Shown here in pieces: positions 17,614 to 27,257 of a stretch of 41,890 nt of DNA (its first letter is position 1; every line of letters starts with the position of its first letter). The translations under genes and the position numbers were made by a program. The stretch comes from Bacteroidota bacterium. GTDB taxonomy: Bacteria > Bacteroidota > Bacteroidia > Chitinophagales > Saprospiraceae. The DNA lies in the NCBI GenBank assembly GCA_024642665.1, contig JAHEAR010000005.1, forward strand, positions 109,329-151,218. The letters are read 5' to 3'. A model generated the notes under the pieces. That model was not told where the DNA came from. It did no database searches and worked only from the letters and a program-made list of their open reading frames with translations.

Positions 17614-18761
17614 TGCGATTAAAGAGTAAACTACCTGATGTAGGACTAACAATTTTTTCCGTTATGTCCAAGCTTGCGCTGGAGCATAATGCCATTAATC
17701 TGGCGCAGGGTTTTCCGGATTTTAATACGGATACGCATTTGCTGGATGCGGTTTCAAAAGCTATGTTGGAGGGGCAAAATCAATATGCCCCGATGCCCGG
17801 CTTGCCTGAACTCAATATCCTTATCGCCAAAAAGTTATATATGGATTATGGCTGGATGCCAAATCCTGAAACAGAAATCACGATTACCGCCGGGGGCACA
17901 CAGGCCATCTATTCCATCATTGGGACGATGGTGGAAGAAGGTGATGAAGTCATTGTGATTGAACCAAGTTATGATTGTTATATTCCTTCAGTCGTTTCTT
18001 TTGGGGGCGTAGTGAAGACCTATCAATTGCAACCTCCTGCGTATAAAGTCGATTGGGATGCCGTGGAGGCTATGATCACCGATCGCACAAAAGTTATCAT
18101 AACTAACACCCCGCACAATCCTTGTGGTGTCTTATTGGATGATTCAGATTTAAAGCGGTTGGAAGAGATTGTGACCAGGCATCAACTCTATCTCATCAGT
18201 GATGAAGTGTATGAGCACATCATTTTTGATGGGCATGTACATCAATCCGTCTTGAGATTTCCTGCCTTGTATAAGCGTTCGTTTGTTGTTTTTTCTTTTG
18301 GTAAAAGCCTTCATGTGACCGGCTGGAAAACCGGCTATGTTATTGCGCCACCGGAGCTTACAGTAGAGTTAAGAAAGAACCATCAATACAATGTTTTTTC
18401 AGTGAACCGACCTATGCAGCATGGCATAGCCTATTATATGCAGCATCATGCGGACTTTCATGCATTAGCTGCATTCTATCAACAAAAAAGAGATTTCTGG
18501 TTAAAACTGGTGGAAGATTTACCACTAAAATTTCTTCCCTGCTTCGGGAGTTATTTTATCATTGCTGATTACAGTGATGTTTCTGATTTAGATGATTTGG
18601 CTTTTGCAAAAAAGCTTACGATGGAAGGTGGAGTAGCCACGATCCCCATGAGTCCTTTCTATCAAAAGGGGAGTGATGCCAAAATCCTCCGTTTTTGTTT
18701 TGCCAAAAAAGAAGAAACACTGATCGAGGCGGCGGAGAGGCTTAGGACATATTTCAAATAA
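17613..18761 (+). CDS. PLP aminotransferase, methionine/kynurenine type (YbdL-like)
   Basis: This is a fold-type I PLP enzyme of 382 residues. The internal-aldimine lysine is Lys231 in FSFGKSLHVTGWKTGY; NTPHNPCG (Asn169) and SDEVYEHIIFDG (Asp197, Tyr200) form the cofactor pocket, and ILRFCFAKKEE carries the substrate arginine. NTPHNPxG is typical of methionine aminotransferases such as E. coli YbdL and of kynurenine aminotransferase-like enzymes. The start overlaps the pterin dehydratase stop by one base, so the two are translationally coupled. A degenerate purine-rich array follows the stop. Confidence 0.9.
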   Translation: MRLKSKLPDVGLTIFSVMSKLALEHNAINLAQGFPDFNTDTHLLDAVSKAMLEGQNQYAPMPGLPELNILIAKKLYMDYGWMPNPETEITITAGGTQAIYSIIGTMVEEGDEVIVIEPSYDCYIPSVVSFGGVVKTYQLQPPAYKVDWDAVEAMITDRTKVIITNTPHNPCGVLLDDSDLKRLEEIVTRHQLYLISDEVYEHIIFDGHVHQSVLRFPALYKRSFVVFSFGKSLHVTGWKTGYVIAPPELTVELRKNHQYNVFSVNRPMQHGIAYYMQHHADFHALAAFYQQKRDFWLKLVEDLPLKFLPCFGSYFIIADYSDVSDLDDLAFAKKLTMEGGVATIPMSPFYQKGSDAKILRFCFAKKEETLIEAAERLRTYFK

Positions 18762-19410
18762 GAAGGGAGAAATGCATAGGGCGGAGAGCAAGCGAAGAAT
18801 ATTTCAAATTTTAATGGGATTTGAATGTGGCGAATAAAAAGCAAGAGTGTAATAATTGGTAAATGTTTTAAGGCCAGATCAACCTTTGACTAATAAATAT
18901 GAAGGACAAAGAAGTCTTCACGTATCGGCCAATGTTTGTTTTATTTAATCTTTCGTCTGTTTCAAATAAAAATTTATATAGGGTTTCAAGGTTTTTTTTG
19001 AAAATTTATGGCTTTCAGAAAATCATTTAATTGATTGTCGTGCTAAACTGTTCGAGCATCCGAATCAGCTTGTATTTCGCTCGCTAATTAGTTGATAATA
19101 CTTCTTGGTTCGCAAGCGGAAAAAGAGGGAGGAATGAAAACGAATGTAAAATGTGCTGGAAAATATAAACAAGATAAAATGCGAAGGTGAGTTTTTACCG
19201 CGACGAGGTTTTTGGTTCTTTTTTCCGGAAAAAAAGAACGCAGGATTGAAAAGCATAGTGCCAACGGGATTAACTTTTCCTTTTGGTGACCCTATAATAT
19301 TCTCAAATACAGGACGAGTGAAAAAAGTAACAATCGCTTAAAAAGCCTAGAATCCCCATCTTTCAGAAAAACCATAAGCTGGCACAGCCGAAAAAGTAAC
19401 TGGCTGCCAG
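18762..19410. other. 649-bp gene-poor intergenic region
   Basis: The first ~40 bp are a weak purine-rich heptamer-like run (GGGAGA, GCATAGG, GCGGAGA, GCAAGCG). The rest is AT-rich with homopolymer runs. A 62-codon frame at 19153-19341 and its opposite-strand shadow have no recognisable domain. I see no tRNA or clear RNA structure. The right end holds the terminator of the haem-binding gene. Confidence 0.4.
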
Positions 19411-19419
19411 TTACTTTTT
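19391..19419 (-). terminator. Intrinsic terminator overlapping the haem-binding gene's stop
   Basis: AAAAAGTAACTGGC (19391-19404) and GCCAGTTACTTTTT (19406-19419) form a 14-bp perfect inverted repeat; the innermost pairs must open to make a loop. The run of U on the transcript comes from the A-rich arm. The stop codon of the minus-strand gene is inside the stem. Confidence 0.7.
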
Positions 19420-19905
19420 TCGCTTCAGCACTAAGCTATCCGCAGGATAAGCCTCCTTCATCATAGCCATTTGCTCCTCAGCCCAATTGACCAAAGTGCC
19501 TCTTTCTTCATCCGACAAATCAGCATCCGCATGGAGTCCAAGCACCGTGTAGGCTGCTATTGGCATTTCTTTCTTTTGCACCATCTCCGAGATCTCTTCA
19601 AATTTATGATATTGGATCGCCACTTTTCTGTTGGTAAACGTTGAGAAATTAAGATGCCCCTTACCGTGTTTGACATGGTCGCTCAACCACCAGGCGACGG
19701 GTTGGATATTTGAATACCACGGATAGCGGGTCGTATTCGAATGGCAATCGTAACAGGCGCTTTGAAGTAACGTGCCTATTCTGGGGGGAACATTGTATTT
19801 CGTGGAGATATCATATTGGTTGTCTCCTGAATTGTTTTTTTCAGGGCGAACAAATTGTATAGCTACAAATACCATGGCTAAGGCAATCAGAATTTTCTTT
19901 ATCAT
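19411..19905 (-). CDS. Haem-binding domain protein, cytochrome-c-like CxxCH
   Basis: This 164-residue protein has an N-terminal signal anchor (about 1-18) and then the Haem_bd pattern (PF14376): CYDCHSNTTRYPWYSNIQPVAWWL, with the haem motif CxxCH at residues 51-55, followed by GKGHLNFS. One covalently attached c-type haem on the periplasmic side is expected. The C-terminal half is helical, with a distal PIAAYTVL segment. It may serve in electron transfer or redox sensing. It lies downstream of tRNA-Val but is separated from it by a strong terminator. Confidence 0.85.
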   Translation of the reverse strand: MIKKILIALAMVFVAIQFVRPEKNNSGDNQYDISTKYNVPPRIGTLLQSACYDCHSNTTRYPWYSNIQPVAWWLSDHVKHGKGHLNFSTFTNRKVAIQYHKFEEISEMVQKKEMPIAAYTVLGLHADADLSDEERGTLVNWAEEQMAMMKEAYPADSLVLKRKK

Positions 19906-19981
19906 GCCTTAAATTTAATCACTCCTTTCTTAATAATTTCTTTGGGTAATCATAATTGCCATTCCGGAGTCAAACTGGCAT

Positions 19982-20018
19982 AAAAAAAGCCATCCGACTC
20001 AGGTGGATGGCTTTTTTT
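19982..20018 (-). terminator. Terminator of tRNA-Val, bidirectional
   Basis: A near-symmetric hairpin with stem AAAAAAAGCCATCC / GGATGGCTTTTTTT and a 9-base loop lies right behind the tRNA gene on the minus strand. The GC-rich core is followed by seven U residues in either direction. Confidence 0.9.
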
Positions 20019-20019
20019 G

Positions 20020-20094
20020 TGGGAGTACACGGGTTCGAACCGCGGACCCCCTGCTTGTAAGGCAGGTGCTCTGAACCAGCTGAGCTATACTCCC
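20020..20094 (-). tRNA. tRNA-Val (anticodon UAC)
   Basis: Read on the minus strand: acceptor stem GGGAGTA / TACTCCC, D-arm GCTC...GAGC, anticodon stem CCTGC / GCAGG around the loop CTTACAA (anticodon TAC, decoding GUA/GUG valine codons), variable loop, T-arm with TTCGAAC, and discriminator A. The 3' CCA is not encoded. It is a solitary gene with its own terminator and no attachment-site duplication in the window. Confidence 0.97.
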
Positions 20095-20182
20095 TTTGGA
20101 AAAACTGGAGTGCAAACATAACACCTCTGGCTAAATCCTCAAAACAATTACTTTTTTTTAAATAATATTGGTGATCGCAGCC

Positions 20183-20782
20183 TTATAAAGTTTTGATTTG
20201 CAGCTCTTTAATAAGCTTGAGGAGTTCAACCCGATGTCCTGCTTTTCGAATGAATGCGGGCAGACGACTGAACATCAGACTGTTTTTGCTCCCCCGGGCT
20301 ATAATACTCCTTTCTCTTAGTTTGGCTTTTACATACTGTTCCAGAAGACTCAGATGCTCGTAGTGATAAGCCCAGAACAAATCCTGGCCAAAAGATTTCT
20401 GTAACCATAATGGCAACCCAAAGACAGGATCCGTCATTAATCCATGGTGCATTGAATGCCTGGAGAGGTGAGCCGTGTATTCAGTTTCGTCTCCGCAGTG
20501 AGGACATTTTAGTTTCAGTTTTTTCCATTGCCCGTCTACTGCTGTATTGCGGGTCAATGGATGATGGCACTCCCGGCATTTCACGGAAACATAAGCAGTC
20601 AGGTGACCATACCAATGGCCGGGCTCTTCAACATGAAAACACTTTGTACAGGCCAGTCGCCAGGTATTTTCATAAGGATTGATAAGTGCTCTGCCCTTAC
20701 ATTTTGGACAGCACACTACAAAATGAGTAGCGAGATCTGACAAATGAGTCCCCGGGTCAACAAAGCGTTTTTGGTCGCTCAA
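20183..20782 (-). CDS. Zinc-ribbon-like protein of unknown function
   Basis: I do not recognise the family. The 199-residue protein has four CxxC motifs in the first 100 residues (CPKC, CTKC, CREC, CPHC), consistent with two zinc ribbons, then a His-rich stretch (HLSRHSMHHG) and a helical C-terminal half rich in Lys/Arg and Leu. No signal peptide is present, so it is probably cytoplasmic. The start is TTG at 20782 and overlaps the TGA of the upstream lipoprotein gene as TTGA; no ATG exists before the first zinc motif. The overlap indicates coupled expression with the lipoprotein. Confidence 0.7.
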   Translation of the reverse strand: MSDQKRFVDPGTHLSDLATHFVVCCPKCKGRALINPYENTWRLACTKCFHVEEPGHWYGHLTAYVSVKCRECHHPLTRNTAVDGQWKKLKLKCPHCGDETEYTAHLSRHSMHHGLMTDPVFGLPLWLQKSFGQDLFWAYHYEHLSLLEQYVKAKLRERSIIARGSKNSLMFSRLPAFIRKAGHRVELLKLIKELQIKTL

Positions 20783-21717
20783 CGCTCTGTTGTTTTTTTG
20801 ATTTTCGTAAAAGTCTTATGCTCCGTTTGATAGATCCCATTGACAAATCCCACTGCATTGTCGTCATAACCTGAAACTGATGTATCCGGTTTTGAAGCGT
20901 AATAGGGAAAATCAAATTCGAGGGCAAGCGGATCTATATCATCCACACCTACACCGACCATATGATCTTTGTCAAGATAGAAAGGGGTTTGAAGATTTTT
21001 TTCGGCCCAGGTTAAGGCAGCTTGGTAAGCGTTCTCTCTGTATTGCGTACAACGGTCTGATGCTGAATTGATCGACCATTTTGTATTCATTATTTCTACT
21101 TCCAGACCAGGCGACCACTCAAAGTCAACCGACATTATTTTTTTATGGTCATGATAGGAGTCGCCCCGATTCCAATAGTCTAAGGTAATGATGTCTTTAA
21201 ATTGATCCTTGTAGGCCGAAGGTTCCATACACTCTATCCAGATACTGGTTTGGTTATGATCAGGCAATGCATCCACAGTAGCCATAATTTTGGCGAGGTA
21301 CGCCTTTCTTAGTTCTGCTGTTGGCTCCTCATAAATCAAAATGTAAGCAGCCTGCTCAATGACGCCCGCGGATACTTTATCCAATCCATTTTCTTTGAGT
21401 GCTTTAAAAAGATTGCGTCCGGCAGTCACTTCTTTCTTACCCTTTTCCCACTTTGCCTGCAGATCATCTATAGTGATACCGAGGTCAGGTTGTGTTTTGT
21501 TCCAGTTTACCACCATTTGCACTTCAGGATCGTTCCTATCGGCAACAATAGATTTTTTCTTTTTGTCTACAAGACGGATGGGATTGATGTCTATGATATT
21601 CTCAGCCACCAGATACTTGCCGGGAAAGTGGATTTCAAGCCAGGATTCGAGATTCTCAGGCATTTTTTTCTTCTTTTGGAAACAACCCCAAAAAGAAATG
21701 CAAAGTATAGCCATCAT
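20779..21717 (-). CDS. Putative lipoprotein of unknown function
   Basis: The protein begins at the ATG at 21717, giving a short signal peptide that ends in the lipobox FWGC, followed by a run of lysines. The remaining 300 residues look globular: predicted helices in the middle (KALKENGLDKVSAGVIEQ) and a C-terminal part with YFDPLALEFDFPYY-like beta segments. A TTG 33 bp upstream could also start it. No known domain was recognised. It overlaps the zinc-ribbon gene by 4 bp, so the two form a small operon. Confidence 0.65.
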   Translation of the reverse strand: MMAILCISFWGCFQKKKKMPENLESWLEIHFPGKYLVAENIIDINPIRLVDKKKKSIVADRNDPEVQMVVNWNKTQPDLGITIDDLQAKWEKGKKEVTAGRNLFKALKENGLDKVSAGVIEQAAYILIYEEPTAELRKAYLAKIMATVDALPDHNQTSIWIECMEPSAYKDQFKDIITLDYWNRGDSYHDHKKIMSVDFEWSPGLEVEIMNTKWSINSASDRCTQYRENAYQAALTWAEKNLQTPFYLDKDHMVGVGVDDIDPLALEFDFPYYASKPDTSVSGYDDNAVGFVNGIYQTEHKTFTKIKKTTER

Positions 21718-21995
21718 GATTAAGCTGAATGAACGATGTGGATGAGTCAATGCAGAAGCAAGGTTAGAGGCAAAAATGAATTAATAATGATTACAAAATA
21801 ATTACAATTCTTATGGTGCGCAATACCACTCCCACACTACACATTATTTCCTGCAGAAAAGCGCAGAATACATAAGAAAATAGATTGCACGCCTCCCAAT
21901 TTTGCGCTCTCTTATTCACTGAAGCCTTGGCGTGGACGAATGCCCTTTTCTCCTTCAGATTTTAAATGTAATTTTGCCCCATATAATAACAGACT

Positions 21996-22457
21996 ATGAA
22001 AGTAACGGAAGATTTAATCGATCAAATACTGGAGCAGGGAGAAAATGGTTCGCTTGACCCTACCCCCTACATGGAGAGCCTCAAATACCTTCTGGTCGAT
22101 GATGAGGAGGTGGAAATGGGTGAGCAGGATCATGCCTATCTGATCTTTCTGGGGACGATTTGTCTGGAAAGTCTCCAACGAAATGGCCTTTATAAAGAGG
22201 TGGATGATGAGGAGATGCTCTTCGATATGGAAGATGCCAACTGGGAAGCTCTCGAAGCTGCTGATGGAGATCTGGATAATTTCTTCACTTCCATCGCTGA
22301 AGATTTTCCGGAGAAGGATTTGCTCGAGTTTCTGGCTTTTTCCATTCTTCCTTCAGACGAAGAAGATGATCAGGTGTTGAGTTCAGAGGATGCTCAGGTG
22401 CTTGGATTTATGCGCCTGAAGGCTATGCTGGACGCTATCCTTTTACCGGTGATATAA
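21996..22457 (+). CDS. Small acidic protein of unknown function
   Basis: The 153-residue protein is strongly acidic (many DDEE clusters, for example VDDEEVEMGEQD and PSDEEDDQ), with no signal peptide and no membrane segment. It is probably a helical cytoplasmic protein. Base composition and codon use look like the neighbours and the frame is clean, so I believe it is a real gene. It lies 342 bp before the giant secreted protein, with no evident link. Confidence 0.65.
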   Translation: MKVTEDLIDQILEQGENGSLDPTPYMESLKYLLVDDEEVEMGEQDHAYLIFLGTICLESLQRNGLYKEVDDEEMLFDMEDANWEALEAADGDLDNFFTSIAEDFPEKDLLEFLAFSILPSDEEDDQVLSSEDAQVLGFMRLKAMLDAILLPVI

Positions 22458-22799
22458 AATTACGTCATTCTGGTTTTTCATTTTTCCATTGCCCTTGATG
22501 GGTCTTACATCCATATGTCCGGCAATGTTGATTTATTCCGGCTGATTCACCCTGTTACGATTTGAAATAAATCTTGGACTGATTCTCCTTTTGCGTATAT
22601 TGAATAGCCATTCTTCATAAGCTACTCCTTACTATGTAGGGTTTATGGCTGATTGAATAGGTTTCCTCTGAACACCGAGTAGAGATATTGCAATGGCTTT
22701 TAGCCAGAGTGAAGTTTTCAATCATTTGAAAACCTTATGGGCCTGAAGCAATACTGGTCGAGTAGCCTTCTGGATTTTTGAACGCTAAATCTTAGGTTC
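22458..22799. other. 342-bp region upstream of the giant T9SS protein
   Basis: No frame longer than a few dozen codons and no heptamer array is seen. It should contain the promoter of the 4.2-kb gene; I could not pick a convincing TTTG/TAnnTTTG pair. Confidence 0.35.
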
Positions 22800-25700
22800 A
22801 TGAAAAGTGTCCTATTTATTATTGCAGCTATGCTGACCCTATGGAATGCCAAATTGCCTATTGAGGCTATTTCTCCCGCTTTGAAACCCATGTCTGAATG
22901 TGATCCTCCTTTTTTTGTGATGGGACTTTATAATCCCTCCCAACCTAATGATCCTAACCCAGTGATTTTTGACGAAGAAGCCAAAACAGAATTAATGTCC
23001 GATGGGTTTCAGGGAAAGGATAAAGAATATGGTGATGTCAATGGCGATGGACTGCTTGATATTCTCTATACAACCAATAATAATGAGTTATGGTTTATTC
23101 CAAATACGGGTTCTGTAAGCCAACCAGTATTTCTAGCAGATACGCGCATCAATACAGGCATTATCGGAGCCTTTTCATTTAGATTGATTGATTGGTCGGC
23201 AGATGGCATTAATGATCTTGTTGTATTGGAGAAGTTTTCCGGAGATCCTGCCAATATTACCCTATATATCAACATTGCTTCTCAAATCGGTTTTCCTTCA
23301 CCGGCGGCAACCCTTATTGATGGTGCGCAAGTACCGATCAATGAAACGCAGTTGATTGAAATGGGAGACATTGATGGGGATATGTTTCCGGACATACTCA
23401 TCAGCGGGCAGGGGAGTATCAACGGTACGGCTTATTTTAAGTTTACGGGTATGGGATGGTCGTTTCCACCTTCTTTTACATTGATCGATCCCCAAACTTT
23501 GATGATGCCGATGATCCCTGAAAATGGTGGTAGTGCATCTTGTCCGGAATTGTTTGATGCGGATTGTGATGGGGATTTAGATTTGTTTATTTCCGATCCT
23601 TTATGGATGAATGGTGGAGGACGAGTAGATTACTATGAAAATACCGGAGACGGTTCACCGTTCTTATTTTTTACACAAGTACATCCAAATCCATATGGAT
23701 TGACAGACTTGATGGATCCGGATATGTCTTTAAGTTGCGATGCAGTAGTTACTCGTTTTGTAGATTTTTTCGGCGATGGTTTTCCGGAAGCTATTGCCTA
23801 CAATCCTTGCCATAGTAATCATCCGAATGGGGATATGTTTTATTACAGGAATCCACCGCTTTGCGAATCATTTTTCACCTTCGAACTTAATGGCCCTTGT
23901 AATGATTTTGTTTTTATAGATCAATCGCTTGCCGGTGTGCCGGTTACTTACTTTTGGGATTTCGGCGATCCGGCTAGTGGTGCCAATAATAATTCTACGC
24001 TACAATTGCCTTCACATATTTTCTCTTCATGTGGTTCTTTTAATGTTTGCCTGACAATCACTGGCGTCAATTGTGCAGATACCTATTGTCAGGTGATACA
24101 GGTGACAGACCTGGTTCCACCAACAGCAAAATGTCTTAGTGGGGTTGGAATTGTTCTTGATACAAATTGCATAGCTGTGGCGACCCCGTTTATGATCGAT
24201 GATGGTTCATTTGATGATTGCCAGATTCAATCATACACATTAAGCCCAGATACGTTTATGCAATGTGGTGTATTCCCGGTTGTTCTTACAGTCACAGATT
24301 GGTGTGGTAATACAAGTACGTGTGCAAGCGAGGTGCAGGTGATTGAAGATATTCCTCCTGTTATTATTTGTCCAGCAAATATGGTGGTGACAGTATTATC
24401 TCCAACGTGTGATACGGTTCTTGGTGGATTAGAATGGATACAATTGTCAGATAATTGTGGAATTCCTTCAGTGAGTTATACTGTAACAGGAGCCTCCCAA
24501 TATTCCGGAAATGGAGATGCGAATGGGTTGTTATTTAGTCAAGGAACGTCTATTATTTCTTATACGGCAGCAGATGCATGTGGAAATACAAGTCAATGTT
24601 CTTTTTCGGTTACGATTAAATGTAGTTGTAACTGCATCGGAAATATTGTACAGAACCCGGGCTTTTTTGAGGGGGCCATACCTGGCTCTATGGGTGGGCA
24701 GGGATCCGGAAAAACGGATCATTGGGTGAGAAGTTTACATACCCCGGATGTGGCTGCCTCGGATTCTTGTTGCGATCCATATGCGATGCAGATGTATGGA
24801 CTGGGAAATAATGGAGAATCAATTAAACAGCAAGTTACTATAGTTCAGGGTCGTCAGTATGAGGTCACTTTTTGTGCTCGATATTATGATACAGGTCCGA
24901 AAAGCCCTGACGTTCGTTTTCGTTTTACAGCTTCCAACCAACCTGTTTTCGAAGTTTACGTATGTACTAATTGTGAGTTAATAGGCAACTCAGTTCCTAT
25001 TAGAAATACAAATTGGATATCTTATACTTTACCGGTCTGGACCGCTACAAGGAATTGGAGTTATATTGATATCGGAGCCTGGAGCGCAAGTTCCATTTGT
25101 TGGGGGCGAATCGATAATGTTTGCGTTCGGGAAGTAGTTTATAAGTGTTGTGAAGATGAAGGAGTTTTTGTCGAAAATGCGCGGAATGCCATAAATGTAT
25201 ACTCTGATCCAAGTGGAGAGGAGGCGATTTTTGAAACAGGGAATCTTCCTAATTGTGACAGCATCGCTTACATCGATTGGGGTGATGGCGAAATAGAGGT
25301 AGGGCCTTTTGCCGGAAATTTTGTGAGAAGACACCGTTATCTGGATCATCTCCTCGCACGAATCGAATATCAGGTCAATGAATATCCTGATGAAATTCCA
25401 ACTAGTGAGGCTTGCTTTGAACATATTTTTATTGACTCTCTGGAAGTTGGAGGTCCTGATACATGTGTCTGTCTTGGTTTTTCAGGTTTGTATATAAGAA
25501 GTAGCAGCGGTGATATCAATGTAGGTATTGACTACGATGGATTGTCTGTTGATCTCAGTTGCCCTGATGCAGGCTATGGATATGATTTTACCGGGGCATT
25601 TCAATGTGGTGGATCTGCATGCGCTGATGGCTCCGAATTGACATGGACGCTTACTGGACCTGACGGGACAGTAGCAGGAACATCCTTCGCCAATCCTTAT

Positions 25701-27014
25701 TTTGGCATATCATTACTGCCATCTTATTTTTCCACACCAGGATTGTACACGCTAAATATTATCGGTCAGTGCGGCGAAAATTCATGTGAATTCATCACAG
25801 AGTTTTTCATTGATTGCGATGATCTTTGCCCTTGTGAATCGGACGATATAGAGGAATTCCGAAATGCTGTCGATAGGAGTTTTGCTAGAATCATGCAACC
25901 TGCCTATGGATGTAATGTTGCTTTTTCACCGATAGCACTCAGCGATTGCGAAACAGTAGAGTGGTATCTTGACAATACCGGCGGAACACCGATAGGAGAG
26001 AGTGTTGGACAAGAATCATTTAACTATACCTTTTCGGAATCCGGTACCTATACCGTCATTATGGAGGTCACAAAGAAAAAGAAAGACGGCAGTACTTGTG
26101 ACAAACAAATGCGATCACAACAAATCACTGTCACTTGTCAGAATCCCGTAGATTGCTCAGATGGAATTTTATTCAATCCTGGTTTTGGAGAAGGAGCTGT
26201 TCCCGGAAGTCTTGGTACGGACGGGTTTTCTGAAGGATGGAATACTGTTTCAGGCGAGCCTATAGTTGTGGAAGGAGAATCCGGGAGCACAGATGGATGG
26301 ACCATCCAACTTGCAGGCAATAGAGATACAGCTGATGTATTGAGTCGCTTTGAAGCATTTTGTTTAACAAAGGGCGAAGGGCTTTTTAGCACTACGGTAA
26401 AATCATCTAAATCGAATGGCTCAGAAAGAAGATTTGGTGGCACACTTAATGTTAAACTTGGCAGAGGATGGGCATTTCCACCTGTGTTTAGTTTGGAAGA
26501 ATGTGATAGCCTGAATTGTTTTGAATTAGCTTCGGTTCAACTTCCGGAATCAGATTCGGCGGAATGGTATGAGGTTCAAATTCCCTTTGACTTAAGCCGT
26601 TGGAATTTATTGGATGATTGCGGAGGGGTGGTGGTCCGACCAATAATTTATTTGACGAATGCACTGGGCAGTGATCAGGGACAGGAAGGAACATTTTCAT
26701 ACGCACAACTTGATCAGGTTTGTTTTAATGGAATGCTCGTGTCATCAAAAGATCTAACTGCCAATAATCTGGGTATAAAAATTTATCCAAATCCGAATAC
26801 AGGACAATTTACTGTTGAACTATCAAATGCAGCTAGCAATAAAATGTCCATACGCATTATTGGACTTACCGGTCAAGTACTGTATGAAAAGACATGCAAT
26901 CCAGGAGTAGCTTTGCAATCGCTAGATGTGAAGGATCTGTCTTCAGGCATTTACTTTTTGCAAGTGATGGCAGACAATCGGATTATTTCTTTTGCAAAAT
27001 TTGTTAAGCAATAA
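22800..27014 (+). CDS. Giant multidomain protein secreted by the type IX system
   Basis: The 1404-residue protein has an N-terminal signal peptide (about 1-22). Residues 75-335 hold FG-GAP/VCBS-like calcium-loop repeats (DVNGDGLLDILY, DIDGDMFPDIL, DADCDGDLDLF, DFFGDGFPE). A PKD-type domain with YFWDFGDP lies about 380-435, followed by two cysteine-rich HYR/Ig-like domains (about 440-605). Two copies of a module beginning NPGFxEGAxPGSxG and ending near ID.VC or LDQVC lie about 615-785 and 1120-1312, with PKD-like segments between. The C-terminus (about 1325-1404) starts IKIYPNPNTGQF and is a type A sorting domain for T9SS export. It is probably a cell-surface or released adhesin-like protein; no catalytic motif was seen. 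Confidence 0.9.
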   Translation: MKSVLFIIAAMLTLWNAKLPIEAISPALKPMSECDPPFFVMGLYNPSQPNDPNPVIFDEEAKTELMSDGFQGKDKEYGDVNGDGLLDILYTTNNNELWFIPNTGSVSQPVFLADTRINTGIIGAFSFRLIDWSADGINDLVVLEKFSGDPANITLYINIASQIGFPSPAATLIDGAQVPINETQLIEMGDIDGDMFPDILISGQGSINGTAYFKFTGMGWSFPPSFTLIDPQTLMMPMIPENGGSASCPELFDADCDGDLDLFISDPLWMNGGGRVDYYENTGDGSPFLFFTQVHPNPYGLTDLMDPDMSLSCDAVVTRFVDFFGDGFPEAIAYNPCHSNHPNGDMFYYRNPPLCESFFTFELNGPCNDFVFIDQSLAGVPVTYFWDFGDPASGANNNSTLQLPSHIFSSCGSFNVCLTITGVNCADTYCQVIQVTDLVPPTAKCLSGVGIVLDTNCIAVATPFMIDDGSFDDCQIQSYTLSPDTFMQCGVFPVVLTVTDWCGNTSTCASEVQVIEDIPPVIICPANMVVTVLSPTCDTVLGGLEWIQLSDNCGIPSVSYTVTGASQYSGNGDANGLLFSQGTSIISYTAADACGNTSQCSFSVTIKCSCNCIGNIVQNPGFFEGAIPGSMGGQGSGKTDHWVRSLHTPDVAASDSCCDPYAMQMYGLGNNGESIKQQVTIVQGRQYEVTFCARYYDTGPKSPDVRFRFTASNQPVFEVYVCTNCELIGNSVPIRNTNWISYTLPVWTATRNWSYIDIGAWSASSICWGRIDNVCVREVVYKCCEDEGVFVENARNAINVYSDPSGEEAIFETGNLPNCDSIAYIDWGDGEIEVGPFAGNFVRRHRYLDHLLARIEYQVNEYPDEIPTSEACFEHIFIDSLEVGGPDTCVCLGFSGLYIRSSSGDINVGIDYDGLSVDLSCPDAGYGYDFTGAFQCGGSACADGSELTWTLTGPDGTVAGTSFANPYFGISLLPSYFSTPGLYTLNIIGQCGENSCEFITEFFIDCDDLCPCESDDIEEFRNAVDRSFARIMQPAYGCNVAFSPIALSDCETVEWYLDNTGGTPIGESVGQESFNYTFSESGTYTVIMEVTKKKKDGSTCDKQMRSQQITVTCQNPVDCSDGILFNPGFGEGAVPGSLGTDGFSEGWNTVSGEPIVVEGESGSTDGWTIQLAGNRDTADVLSRFEAFCLTKGEGLFSTTVKSSKSNGSERRFGGTLNVKLGRGWAFPPVFSLEECDSLNCFELASVQLPESDSAEWYEVQIPFDLSRWNLLDDCGGVVVRPIIYLTNALGSDQGQEGTFSYAQLDQVCFNGMLVSSKDLTANNLGIKIYPNPNTGQFTVELSNAASNKMSIRIIGLTGQVLYEKTCNPGVALQSLDVKDLSSGIYFLQVMADNRIISFAKFVKQ

Positions 27015-27101
27015 ATTGATTTCGTAAACATGAAACCAAAAAGACCTGAGGGGCAATTGAGAGGTGAGGAGTGAAAATTACGAATTACGAAGAAACTGTT
27101 C

Positions 27102-27140
27102 TCCCCGTTCCAAAGCACTTCGGCTTTTGGACACGACGGG
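27102..27140. other. Stem-loop in the intergenic region behind the giant gene
   Basis: CCCCGT and ACGGGG enclose an inner imperfect stem (CCAAAGC / GCTTTTGG) around ACTTCG. There is no U-run directly after, so it is a structured repeat or weak terminator rather than a classic one. Confidence 0.4.
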
Positions 27141-27210
27141 GTCGGGGGCAAGACGCGAGACGTATATTAGGAGTGAGGAATGCGGAGAAAGGAGTGAGTA
27201 TTATTTAAAT

Positions 27211-27242
27211 CTTAACCTTTTAACCTTCTAACCCTTTAACCT
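27211..27242 (-). repeat. Octamer array behind DAHP synthase (CTTAACCT-like)
   Basis: Four 8-bp units (CTTAACCT, TTTAACCT, TCTAACCC, TTTAACCT) lie 15 bp downstream of the minus-strand gene ending at 27258. In its sense direction they read AGGTTAAA-like, again G/A-rich. A degenerate GAGGAGTG-type block lies further out at about 27050-27075. Confidence 0.75.
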
Positions 27243-27257
27243 TGCACATTAAACCCT

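Noticed and set aside
19153-19341. 62-codon + frame in the gap after the aminotransferase
   Set aside because: No domain, AT-rich, and it has an equally long shadow on the other strand.
20020-20094. tRNA-Val as an integration site of a genomic island
   Set aside because: No integrase is nearby and no partial copy of the tRNA 3' end was seen in the window.
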